From positions 1 to 6,779 of the forward strand of contig JAJYZM010000051.1 in NCBI GenBank assembly GCA_021799935.1: DNA of 6,779 nucleotides, read 5' to 3'. Both the position numbers and the translations under genes were made by a program. Position 1 is the first letter of the stretch, and each line of letters opens with the position of its first letter. The notes under the pieces were generated by a model. It was not told the origin of the DNA and did not search any database. It worked only from the letters and a program-made list of their open reading frames with translations. The stretch is from a bacterium (GTDB lineage Bacteria; SZUA-79; Acidulodesulfobacterales; Acidulodesulfobacteraceae). Shown piece after piece: positions 1-6,250 of the stretch.

Positions 1-271
1 AGGGCCTAAAATTAAAGCAGATATAGTAGGTCCTATTTGCGAATCCGCCGATTTTTTCGGAAAAGACAGAGTTTTAAATTCGGTTTCGGATGGAGATTTA
101 ATTGCGGTATTCAGCGCAGGCGCTTACGGTTTTTCGATGTCTTCCAACTATAACTCAAGGCCCAGGGCGGCAGAAGTACTCGTCGATAAAGATGAATTTT
201 ATATAATTAGAAACCGCGAAACTTACGAGGATTTAATAAATAAAGAAATTATACCGGAAAATATAAAATAA
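1..271 (+). CDS. lysA: Diaminopimelate decarboxylase, C-terminal fragment (5' end outside window)
   Basis: This is the last 89 codons (first full codon at base 2) of a PLP-dependent, alanine-racemase-fold decarboxylase that converts meso-diaminopimelate to L-lysine and CO2 in the cytoplasm. The visible part is the C-terminal beta-barrel domain. It carries the family signature around residues 11-17 of the fragment (PICESAD, containing the active-site Cys at fragment position 13; the family more often has CESGD). It also has the [17 protein letters not shown] block at positions 39-55, whose Tyr contacts PLP/substrate in the family. The N-terminal barrel with the PLP lysine lies upstream of the window. 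The gene ends with TAA at 269-271, followed by 84 bases before dapA on the same strand. Identity is secure from these two motifs; nothing suggests truncation other than the window edge. Confidence 0.96.
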   Translation, partial: GPKIKADIVGPICESADFFGKDRVLNSVSDGDLIAVFSAGAYGFSMSSNYNSRPRAAEVLVDKDEFYIIRNRETYEDLINKEIIPENIK

Positions 272-277
272 TCGGAT

Positions 278-325
278 ATTGCTTTGCAACGAGCCATTCG
301 TTATTGCATGCGTCAGCAAAGCAAT
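278..325. repeat. 10-bp perfect inverted repeat between lysA and dapA
   Basis: The arms ATTGCTTTGC (278-287) and GCAAAGCAAT (316-325) are exactly complementary. The 28-base interior contains a smaller inverted repeat, AACGA (288-292) with TCGTT (298-302), and the palindrome GCATGC (306-311). In RNA this would give a long stem with a nested hairpin at the end of the lysA message. No T-run follows the right arm, so it is not a standard intrinsic terminator. The right arm falls in the spacer of a possible promoter at 304-332, so it could equally be a DNA operator for a dimeric regulator. Which role it has cannot be decided from sequence alone; the symmetry itself is seen directly. Confidence 0.7.
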
Positions 326-332
326 CTATAAA
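304..332 (+). promoter_or_regulatory. Possible sigma70-type promoter for dapA
   Basis: TTGCAT at 304-309 (3 of 6 matches to the -35 consensus) and TATAAA at 327-332 (5 of 6 matches to the -10 consensus) are separated by exactly 17 bases. Transcription would start near 339-340, leaving a leader of about 16 bases that contains the dapA Shine-Dalgarno. The background is AT-rich, so a good -10 match can arise by chance. The call rests on the combination of spacing and position. It would allow dapA and the genes after it to be expressed apart from lysA. Confidence 0.35.
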
Positions 333-342
333 CGAATAAAAA

Positions 343-348
343 AAGGAG
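343..348 (+). promoter_or_regulatory. Strong Shine-Dalgarno for dapA
   Basis: AAGGAG lies 7 bases upstream of the ATG at 356, ideal spacing. It fixes the dapA start and is the only strong ribosome-binding site in the window. Downstream starts have weak (dapB, pyrG, kdsC) or no recognisable (kdsA, kdsD, lptC) Shine-Dalgarno. This fits dapA being the main entry point for ribosomes in a coupled operon. Confidence 0.8.
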
Positions 349-355
349 TTTAAAT

Positions 356-1231
356 ATGTTTAAAGGAGTTTTCACGGCAATAGTAACGCCTTTTAAAGGC
401 GGCAAAATAGACGAAAAAGCGCTTAGAAAACTGATAGAATTTCAGATAGAAAACGGAGCGGCGGGAATAGTTGCGTGCGGAAGCACCGGCGAATCGGCGA
501 CGCTTTCGTTTGAAGAGCATATAGACGTTATTAGGATTGCTGCCGAAGCGGCTGAAGGCAAAATTAAAGTTATAGCCGGAACCGGTTCTAATAATACGGT
601 AGAAGCCGTCCATCTTGCAAAGGCTGCAGAAAAGTTTAAAATAGACGGACATTTGCAAATTACTCCTTATTATAATAAACCTACGCAGGAGGGGCTTTTC
701 CTTCACTTTAAAACGGTAGCCGCCAGTTGTTCTAAACCGGTAATTCTTTATAACGTTCCTACCAGAACGGCGGTCAATATTCTTCCTGAAACGGTATTGA
801 GGCTTGCAGAAATAGACAGTATAACAGGAATTAAAGAAGCAAGCGGTTCTTTGGAACAGGCAACGGCTATTTTGAGAAAAGCGCCTGATAAATTTTGCGT
901 TTTATCAGGCGACGATGCTCTTACTCTTCCGATAATTGCCGTAGGAGGTCACGGCGTTATTTCGACGGTTTCAAACGTTGCGCCTAAAGATATGTCCCTT
1001 ATGACGGATTATGCGTTAAAAGGAGACCTGAAATCCGCAAGGAAGCTTAACTTTAAACTGCTTCCGCTTATTCATGCAATGTTTATAGAAACTAATCCTA
1101 TACCGGTAAAAAAAGCTTTAAACATAATGGGATTTATAGAAAATGAAATAAGGCTGCCTTTATCGGAAGCATCTGGCGGCAGCATAGATAAGATAAAAAC
1201 GGCATTAAAAGAATACGGGATACTTCAATAA
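356..1231 (+). CDS. dapA: 4-hydroxy-tetrahydrodipicolinate synthase
   Basis: This cytoplasmic class I aldolase-type TIM barrel condenses pyruvate with aspartate semialdehyde, the first committed step of the DAP/lysine pathway. It has 291 residues, the normal family length. The Schiff-base lysine is K160 in GIKEA, with the TPYYNKPTQEG block at 103-113 (Y106 equals E. coli Tyr107), LYNVPTRT at 131-138 (Y132 equals Tyr133; R137 is the carboxylate-binding Arg), and GDDALT and GGHGVIS at 185-203. The loop that usually reads GTTGE reads GSTGE here (42-46), so the catalytic-triad Thr44 of E. coli is Ser43. A hydroxyl is kept, and the rest of the protein is DapA-like rather than one of the related lyases that also use GSTGE. 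The start follows a perfect Shine-Dalgarno and the MFKGVFTAIVTPF opening is typical. The stop codon shares one base with the dapB start (TAATG), suggesting translational coupling. Confidence 0.97.
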   Translation: MFKGVFTAIVTPFKGGKIDEKALRKLIEFQIENGAAGIVACGSTGESATLSFEEHIDVIRIAAEAAEGKIKVIAGTGSNNTVEAVHLAKAAEKFKIDGHLQITPYYNKPTQEGLFLHFKTVAASCSKPVILYNVPTRTAVNILPETVLRLAEIDSITGIKEASGSLEQATAILRKAPDKFCVLSGDDALTLPIIAVGGHGVISTVSNVAPKDMSLMTDYALKGDLKSARKLNFKLLPLIHAMFIETNPIPVKKALNIMGFIENEIRLPLSEASGGSIDKIKTALKEYGILQ

Positions 1232-2076
1232 TGGAAAAAACGGGCATAATAGTTTGCGGGAGTAAAGGGAGAATGGGGAATGCTATAATCTCCGTTCTTT
1301 CCGATTATTCGGATTTGTTATTTATAGGCGGCGTAGATTCAAATTATGCCGCGGATGAAGTAACAGTTTTGCCGTTTAAAGATTTAACCGAATTGGAAAC
1401 CAATAAAGTTTCAGCCGGAAAATTTTTAACTTTAAAAGAAGCTCTTCATTTAACCGCCGCAATTAAGAAAAAAGTCGTTATAGATTTCACGTCTAAAAGT
1501 GCATCTTTGATACATTCGGAAGAGGCGGCGCTTTATAATGTTCCTATCGTTATCGGTTCTACCGGATTTTCGGAAAACGATTTAAAAACGGTAGAAGGTT
1601 ACGGAAAGCGTATTCCTATAGTGTTGTCCGGCAATATGAGCTTAGGAATTAACGTTTTAATGAATATCGTCTATGATGCGTCAAAATATCTTGGGGTAAA
1701 TTACGACTGCGAAATAATAGAGATGCACCATAAAAAGAAAAAGGACGCTCCAAGCGGAACGGCTAAAATGCTTGCGGAATCGGTAGCTAAACAGAGGCAT
1801 ATCGATATTTCCGAAAAAGCCGTTTACGGCAGGTGCGGAGACGTAGGAGAAAGAAAAAAAGACGAAATAGGCATATTTTCGGTAAGAGCCGGAGATATAA
1901 TAGGAGAACACAAGGTAATATTTGCCGGAAACGAAGAAATAATAGAAATTACGCATAAGGCGGTATCCAGAAATAATTTTGCGCGGGGCGCAATTAAAGC
2001 GGCTGTATGGCTTAGCGATAAAAATAAAGGATTTTACGATATGAGAGACGTTTTGGGGTTGAACAAATATGAATAA
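1231..2076 (+). CDS. dapB: 4-hydroxy-tetrahydrodipicolinate reductase
   Basis: DapB reduces the DapA product to tetrahydrodipicolinate with NAD(P)H in the cytoplasm. The 281-residue protein is near the usual 265-275. The N-terminal Rossmann fold has GSKGRMG at 10-16 and a DFT strand end at 85-87. The second sugar-binding position is D36 followed by S37-N38. E. coli has Glu-Arg there, and the Arg helps hold the NADPH phosphate, so NADH preference is a reasonable inference. GSTGF is at 109-113. The catalytic and substrate motif [15 protein letters not shown] spans 164-178, with H166/H167 and K170 matching E. coli His159/His160 and Lys163. [10 protein letters not shown] is at 218-227, ITHKAVSR at 240-247, and the C-terminus ends MRDVLGLN. 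The start overlaps the dapA stop by one base. Only a weak GGGA (1217-1220) precedes it, so it probably depends on ribosomes finishing dapA. Confidence 0.97.
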   Translation: MEKTGIIVCGSKGRMGNAIISVLSDYSDLLFIGGVDSNYAADEVTVLPFKDLTELETNKVSAGKFLTLKEALHLTAAIKKKVVIDFTSKSASLIHSEEAALYNVPIVIGSTGFSENDLKTVEGYGKRIPIVLSGNMSLGINVLMNIVYDASKYLGVNYDCEIIEMHHKKKKDAPSGTAKMLAESVAKQRHIDISEKAVYGRCGDVGERKKDEIGIFSVRAGDIIGEHKVIFAGNEEIIEITHKAVSRNNFARGAIKAAVWLSDKNKGFYDMRDVLGLNKYE

Positions 2077-3853
2077 GACAAAGTATATATTTATAACGGG
2101 CGGCGTCGTTTCAAGTCTTGGAAAGGGCATTGCGGCTTCATCCATAGGAGCTCTTCTTGAAGCAAGGGGGCTTAATATAACAATGCAGAAGCTTGATCCA
2201 TATATAAACGTAGATCCGGGAACTATGAATCCTTTTCAGCACGGAGAGGTTTTTGTTACAGACGACGGAGCCGAAACCGACCTGGATCTCGGCCATTACG
2301 AAAGATTTACGTCGCTTTCTCTTACAAAAAAGAATAACTTAACAAGCGGACAGGCTTACGATGCCGTTATCAGCAACGAAAGAAAAGGAGCTTATCTCGG
2401 CAAAACCGTTCAGGTAATTCCGCATATAACAGACGAAATAAAAAAAAGAATAATCGAAGCTTCCGAAGGCAAAGACGTTGCGATTATAGAAATAGGCGGA
2501 ACGGTAGGCGACATAGAAAGCCTTCCTTTTCTTGAGGCTATAAGACAGTTTAAATTAGACAAGGGCAAAGACGACGTTCTTTATATTCATCTGACGCTAG
2601 TTCCGTTTATAAAAACGGCAGACGAGCTTAAAACAAAGCCGACCCAGCATTCCGTTAAAGAATTGAGAGCTATAGGCATAGAACCTTCGATTATAATATG
2701 CAGGGCGGACAGAGTTTTGCCGCAGGACATAAGGGAAAAAATAGCTCTTTTCTGCAACGTCGAAGCAGATGCGGTTATTACCGCTAAAGACGAAGAGAGT
2801 ATTTACGACGTTCCGCTTTCCCTTCACGAAGAAAAACTCGATTCCAAAATAATCGAATACTTAAATATATGGGCTAAGTCTCCGGATTTAAACGCATGGA
2901 CAAATATATCGGATACGTTAAAAACGCTTAAAAATTTAGTTACTATAGCCGTAGTAGGAAAATACGTAAATCTTAAAGAATCTTATAAAAGCTTAAACGA
3001 AAGTCTGATTCACGGCGGCCTTGCCAATAACGTAAGCGTAAATATAAAATATATCAATTCCGAAGATTTAGAAGGAGACGACTGGAAGGATAACCTTAAA
3101 GAATTGGAAGGGTGTTCGGGCATACTGGTTCCGGGCGGTTTTGGTTCCCGCGGCATTAGCGGTATGCTGAGGGCAATTAATTATGCCAGGACCAACAACA
3201 TTCCTTATTTCGGAATATGCCTCGGAATGCAGCTTATGACGGTAGAATATGCAAAAAACGTGCTGGGATTGAAAGACGCAAATTCCTATGAGTTCGATGA
3301 AATTACGCCGGATCCTGTAATCAGCATAATGGACGACCAGAAAGATATAGGCAATATGGGAGGAACTATGAGATTAGGCGCCTATCCTTGCGTAATATCT
3401 AAAAATACGCTTGCCTATCAAATTTATTATAAAAACAATAAAAAATATCCGTCTAATAATAAAAACTGCGTAAAATTGAATCATGACGGAAACATTATCA
3501 TAAGCGAAAGACACAGACATAGATTTGAATTTAACAATAAATACAGAGAAAAATTTAAAACTTCCGGTTTTGTTTTTTCAGGTACGTCCCCCGATGATAA
3601 ACTTATAGAGATTTGCGAAATTAAAGATCATCCGTGGTATATAGGGTGTCAGTTTCATCCTGAATTTAAATCTTCGCCGCTGTATCCTCATCCGCTGTTC
3701 AGGGAATTTATTGCGGCAGCGGTTAAATATTCGAATAATTTATTATCGGTTCAGCCCAAGGTTAAATTTAAGATTAAAGCTAAACATAATATGACGAAAG
3801 CCGAAGGTAAAACAATTAAACATAAAAGGAAAAGCAAACGCACGCCTGTTTAA
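2069..3853 (+). CDS. pyrG: CTP synthase with an internal insertion and a long basic C-terminal tail
   Basis: PyrG makes CTP from UTP, ATP and glutamine in the cytoplasm; CTP is needed downstream for CMP-Kdo. The N-terminal amidoligase domain (about 1-270) has the P-loop [10 protein letters not shown] (11-20), [13 protein letters not shown] (41-53), [17 protein letters not shown] (64-80), [20 protein letters not shown] (141-160) and [12 protein letters not shown] (188-199). The class I glutaminase domain (about 290-555) has PGGFGSRG (355-362), the nucleophile C384 in [18 protein letters not shown] (479-490) and H530/E532. The protein has 594 residues against about 535-550 in the family. From memory of the B. 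subtilis protein, about 20 extra residues rich in Asn and Lys sit at roughly 453-475, just before ERHRHR. Residues 561-594 form an extra tail with 11 Lys, 2 Arg and one acidic residue. The start overlaps dapB by 8 bases, with GGGG (2055-2058) as a weak ribosome site. The conserved opening supports this ATG. Confidence 0.97.
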   Translation: MNKTKYIFITGGVVSSLGKGIAASSIGALLEARGLNITMQKLDPYINVDPGTMNPFQHGEVFVTDDGAETDLDLGHYERFTSLSLTKKNNLTSGQAYDAVISNERKGAYLGKTVQVIPHITDEIKKRIIEASEGKDVAIIEIGGTVGDIESLPFLEAIRQFKLDKGKDDVLYIHLTLVPFIKTADELKTKPTQHSVKELRAIGIEPSIIICRADRVLPQDIREKIALFCNVEADAVITAKDEESIYDVPLSLHEEKLDSKIIEYLNIWAKSPDLNAWTNISDTLKTLKNLVTIAVVGKYVNLKESYKSLNESLIHGGLANNVSVNIKYINSEDLEGDDWKDNLKELEGCSGILVPGGFGSRGISGMLRAINYARTNNIPYFGICLGMQLMTVEYAKNVLGLKDANSYEFDEITPDPVISIMDDQKDIGNMGGTMRLGAYPCVISKNTLAYQIYYKNNKKYPSNNKNCVKLNHDGNIIISERHRHRFEFNNKYREKFKTSGFVFSGTSPDDKLIEICEIKDHPWYIGCQFHPEFKSSPLYPHPLFREFIAAAVKYSNNLLSVQPKVKFKIKAKHNMTKAEGKTIKHKRKSKRTPV

Positions 3854-3904
3854 AATATTATTTAAATTTTTCCTGCATTTTCGCATAAATTAAAATTAAA
3901 CGAT
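3854..3904. other. 51-base AT-rich spacer between pyrG and kdsA
   Basis: This is the only gap of note inside the run of genes after dapA. It is almost entirely A and T and has no GC-rich stem or T-tract terminator, so read-through from pyrG is likely. There is no Shine-Dalgarno before the kdsA ATG. TAAAAT at 3891-3896 matches the -10 consensus at 5 of 6 positions, but no convincing -35 lies at the right distance. In such AT-rich DNA that match alone is weak evidence for an internal promoter. Confidence 0.5.
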
Positions 3905-4747
3905 ATGAAAAAAATAGATGTTTTTACAAAAGAAGATTTAACGTCGGAATTAAAATTTAAATTTAATAACGACTATCCTTTTGTAATTGCCGGCCCTTGC
4001 GTAATAGAGGACGCCGCCGTCATGGACGATATAGTTTCGACGCTGAAGGAATATTCCAAAGAACTAAATTTTAATCTTATTTTTAAGGCTTCTTACGATA
4101 AAGCAAACAGAACGTCGGTTAATTCTTTCAGGGGCCCCGGTATAGATAAAGGTTTAAAAATATTAAGCGATATTAAAGCAAAATACGGCGTTCCTATATT
4201 AAGCGACGTTCATAGCGCAAAAGAAGCCGAAATTGCGGGCGGCGTTCTTGACGTTATACAGATACCTGCCTTTTTGTGCCGTCAAACCGATATTATTTTG
4301 GAAGCGGCAAAAACCGGAAAAGTAATTAACGTTAAAAAAGGTCAATTTATGGCGCCATGGGATACGAAATTTATAGTAGAAAAAATTGCGTCGGCAGAAA
4401 ATTATAAGGTTATTTTGACCGAAAGAGGGGTAAGTTTCGGTTATAATAACCTTGTCGTAGATTTCAGGTCTATTCCCGTAATGAAAGAAACCGGAGCTCT
4501 CGTAGTTTTCGACGCTACGCACAGCGTGCAGCTGCCTGGGGGAGGAGGCGCCGTTTCTTCGGGAAACAGGGAATACGTTATGTCTCTTGCAAGAGCGGCA
4601 GCAGCGGCAGGAGTCGACGGTTTGTTTTTTGAAGTCCACCCAGATCCGCCGAGAGCTTTAAGCGATTCTGCAAATTCCGTTTATTTAAGCTCATTTAAAG
4701 ATAATTTAAAAAATATTCTGGAAATCTCTAAATATAGTAAAATATAA
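3905..4747 (+). CDS. kdsA: 3-deoxy-D-manno-octulosonate 8-phosphate synthase, metal-dependent type
   Basis: KdsA condenses phosphoenolpyruvate with arabinose-5-phosphate to Kdo-8-phosphate, the committed step of Kdo synthesis for lipid A-core; cytoplasmic TIM barrel, 280 residues (normal). Family blocks in order: AGPCVIE (29-35), FKASYDKANRTS (60-71), FRGPG (75-79), QIPAFLCRQTD (119-129), NVKKGQFMAPWDTK (142-155), LTERGVSFGYNNLVVDFRS (171-189), DATHSVQLPGG (203-213), FFEVHPDP (241-248) and ALSDSAN (251-257). Four residues match the metal ligands of the Aquifex enzyme: C32, H206, E243 and D254. E. coli-type enzymes have Asn at the Cys position and need no metal, so this one is predicted to need a divalent metal. 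No Shine-Dalgarno precedes the ATG, but the product of the next gene supplies its arabinose-5-phosphate. Confusion with DAHP synthase is ruled out by the full KdsA motif set. Confidence 0.97.
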   Translation: MKKIDVFTKEDLTSELKFKFNNDYPFVIAGPCVIEDAAVMDDIVSTLKEYSKELNFNLIFKASYDKANRTSVNSFRGPGIDKGLKILSDIKAKYGVPILSDVHSAKEAEIAGGVLDVIQIPAFLCRQTDIILEAAKTGKVINVKKGQFMAPWDTKFIVEKIASAENYKVILTERGVSFGYNNLVVDFRSIPVMKETGALVVFDATHSVQLPGGGGAVSSGNREYVMSLARAAAAAGVDGLFFEVHPDPPRALSDSANSVYLSSFKDNLKNILEISKYSKI

Positions 4748-4754
4748 AATAAAA

Positions 4755-5729
4755 ATGACGCAGCATAATATATTAAAAACGGCCGAAAACGTTTTAAGAA
4801 TAGAAGCCGATTCGGTGTCCGCGCTTATAAACAGGCTTGACGATAATTTCGAAAAAATGGTGCGTTGCCTTATAGAAATTAAAGGCAAAGTTATTTTAAC
4901 GGGAATGGGGAAATCCGGTATTATAGCCAGAAAAATATCTTCTACCCTTGCAAGTACCGGTACTCCATCTTTTTTTATGCATCCTGCGGAAGCTTCCCAC
5001 GGAGATCTCGGAGTTATTTCTAAAAACGATGCGGTAATAGTTCTGTCTAACAGCGGAAACACCAAGGAAATAGTTTCGATACTGCCGTCAATAAAGCTTA
5101 TAGGCGCTAAAATTATCGGATTTTCCGGCAATAAACGTTCGCGTTTATTTGAATTGTCGGACTATTTTTTCGACGTTTCCGTAGCACAAGAAGCCTGTCC
5201 TTATAATATAGCGCCTACAGCCAGCACGACGGCTCAGCTTGCAATCGGCGACGCTCTTGCGGTTGCGCTTTTAAAGGAGCGTAACTTTTTAGAAGAAGAT
5301 TTTGCAAAACTCCATCCGGGAGGTTCTATAGGCAAAAAATTTATAAAAGTGGCCGAGTTAATGCATAATGGCGAAGAAATACCTTTAGTCCGGGATACGG
5401 TTTTATTAAAGGACGCTATTTTAGAAATGAATTCTAAAAGATTAGGGCTTACCGGAGTTATAGACGAGAATAACTTCTTATGCGGCATAATAGTCGACGG
5501 AGATTTGAGAAGGGCGATGCTTTCTCCGACGGATATAATAAACGAACCCGTAAAAAACGTAATGACTAAAAATCCTAAAACTATACTGAAGAATGCGCTT
5601 GCCGTTAACGCTCTGCAAAAAATGGAGGAATCTAAAATTACTTCGCTTTTCGTAATAGAATCGGATGACGATAAAAGCCCGGCCGGAGTTATCCATATTC
5701 ACGATATAATAAAAGCAGGAATAATATGA
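4755..5729 (+). CDS. kdsD: D-arabinose 5-phosphate isomerase (SIS domain plus CBS pair)
   Basis: KdsD (KpsF/GutQ family) isomerises ribulose-5-phosphate to arabinose-5-phosphate, the KdsA substrate. It has 324 residues, as in E. coli KdsD (328). The SIS domain covers about 35-175: LTGMGKSGIIARK (48-60), STGTPSFFMHPAEASHGDLG (67-86), SNSGNTKE (98-105), QEACP (145-149) and APTASTTAQLAIGDALAVAL (153-172). FAKLHPGGSIGKK (183-195) follows. The four residues implicated in catalysis in E. coli are all present: K53, E105, E146 and H187. Two CBS repeats occupy about 203-260 (IVDGDLRRA at 246-254) and 268-324 (GVIHIHDIIKAGII at the end). The start lies 7 bases after kdsA, without a Shine-Dalgarno. The stop overlaps the kdsC start (ATGA), so the two are probably translationally coupled. 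Confidence 0.96.
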   Translation: MTQHNILKTAENVLRIEADSVSALINRLDDNFEKMVRCLIEIKGKVILTGMGKSGIIARKISSTLASTGTPSFFMHPAEASHGDLGVISKNDAVIVLSNSGNTKEIVSILPSIKLIGAKIIGFSGNKRSRLFELSDYFFDVSVAQEACPYNIAPTASTTAQLAIGDALAVALLKERNFLEEDFAKLHPGGSIGKKFIKVAELMHNGEEIPLVRDTVLLKDAILEMNSKRLGLTGVIDENNFLCGIIVDGDLRRAMLSPTDIINEPVKNVMTKNPKTILKNALAVNALQKMEESKITSLFVIESDDDKSPAGVIHIHDIIKAGII

Positions 5730-6241
5730 CTAAAAAATTATATTTTTCCGATATAGAAATTTTAGTTTTCGACGTTGACGGAGTTTTGACGGACGGAAAA
5801 ATATATTTATCCGAAAACGGAGTTGAAACAAAAACTTTTTTTGCCCATGACGGGGCAGGCATGAAATTGGCTAAAAAATCTGGATTAAAAGTAGGCATGA
5901 TTTCCGCAAGAACAAGTCATGCAGCTTCTTTGAGAGCCAAGGAACTTGGAGTAGATTTTTATATTGAAGGATGTAAGGATAAATATAAAGCGCTGAAACC
6001 GTTATTGGAAGAATTTAAAATAGGCATTAAAAATTTATTCTATATGGGGGATGATATAGTCGATATAGAACTTTTAAAATTAGCCGCAATTTCAGCCACG
6101 GTTCCTAATGCGCCCGAATATATAAAAAATTGCGCCGACATTATAACGTCTAAAAACGGCGGGTGCGGTGCGGTGAGGGAGGTTTGCGATATAATTTTAA
6201 AAGAGAAAGGATTGCTTTTAAAATTTTTAAATTCGTTGTAA
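5726..6241 (+). CDS. kdsC: 3-deoxy-D-manno-octulosonate 8-phosphate phosphatase
   Basis: KdsC removes phosphate from Kdo-8-phosphate to give free Kdo, which CMP-Kdo synthetase then activates. It is a capless HAD-superfamily phosphatase of 171 residues, normal length, that acts as a tetramer in the family. HAD motif I is DVDGVLTDG at 16-24 with nucleophile D16 and general acid D18. Motif II is in the MISARTS segment (58-64), the usual SGR/TGR being SAR. The motif III lysine is probably K84 or K86 in GCKDK, and motif IV is GDDIVDIELL (108-117, D109/D110). The C-terminal signature reads GGCGAVREVCD (145-155), where the family usually has GGRGAVRE. AGGA at 5717-5720, 5 bases before the ATG, is a modest ribosome site, and the start overlaps the kdsD stop by 4 bases. 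Its position after kdsD supports the specific substrate. Confidence 0.95.
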   Translation: MTKKLYFSDIEILVFDVDGVLTDGKIYLSENGVETKTFFAHDGAGMKLAKKSGLKVGMISARTSHAASLRAKELGVDFYIEGCKDKYKALKPLLEEFKIGIKNLFYMGDDIVDIELLKLAAISATVPNAPEYIKNCADIITSKNGGCGAVREVCDIILKEKGLLLKFLNSL

Positions 6242-6250
6242 TTAAATTAT

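Noticed and set aside
272..355. Lysine riboswitch or rho-independent terminator between lysA and dapA
   Set aside because: The 84-base gap is too short for the roughly 170-base lysine aptamer plus a platform, and the inverted repeat is not followed by a run of T on either strand.
342..371. Direct repeat AAAGGAGTTT at 342-351 and 362-371
   Set aside because: The first copy is the dapA Shine-Dalgarno region. The second simply encodes Lys-Gly-Val within the conserved DapA opening FKGVF. No start codon follows the second copy at a useful distance, so internal initiation is unlikely.
1681..2145. Antisense open frame of 154 codons across dapB and the start of pyrG
   Set aside because: It lies opposite well-conserved coding sequence, its translation is rich in Phe/Tyr/Ser as expected from the complement of Lys/Glu codons, and it has no recognisable motif or Shine-Dalgarno. 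Similar minus-strand frames at 350-706, 2597-2827, 4199-4639, 4706-5131, 5234-5488, 5478-5702 and 5689-5898 are rejected for the same reason.
3854..3904. Terminator after pyrG
   Set aside because: There is no GC-rich stem; only a 3-bp TGC/GCA match (3874-3876 with 3883-3885) exists, so a terminator cannot be supported.
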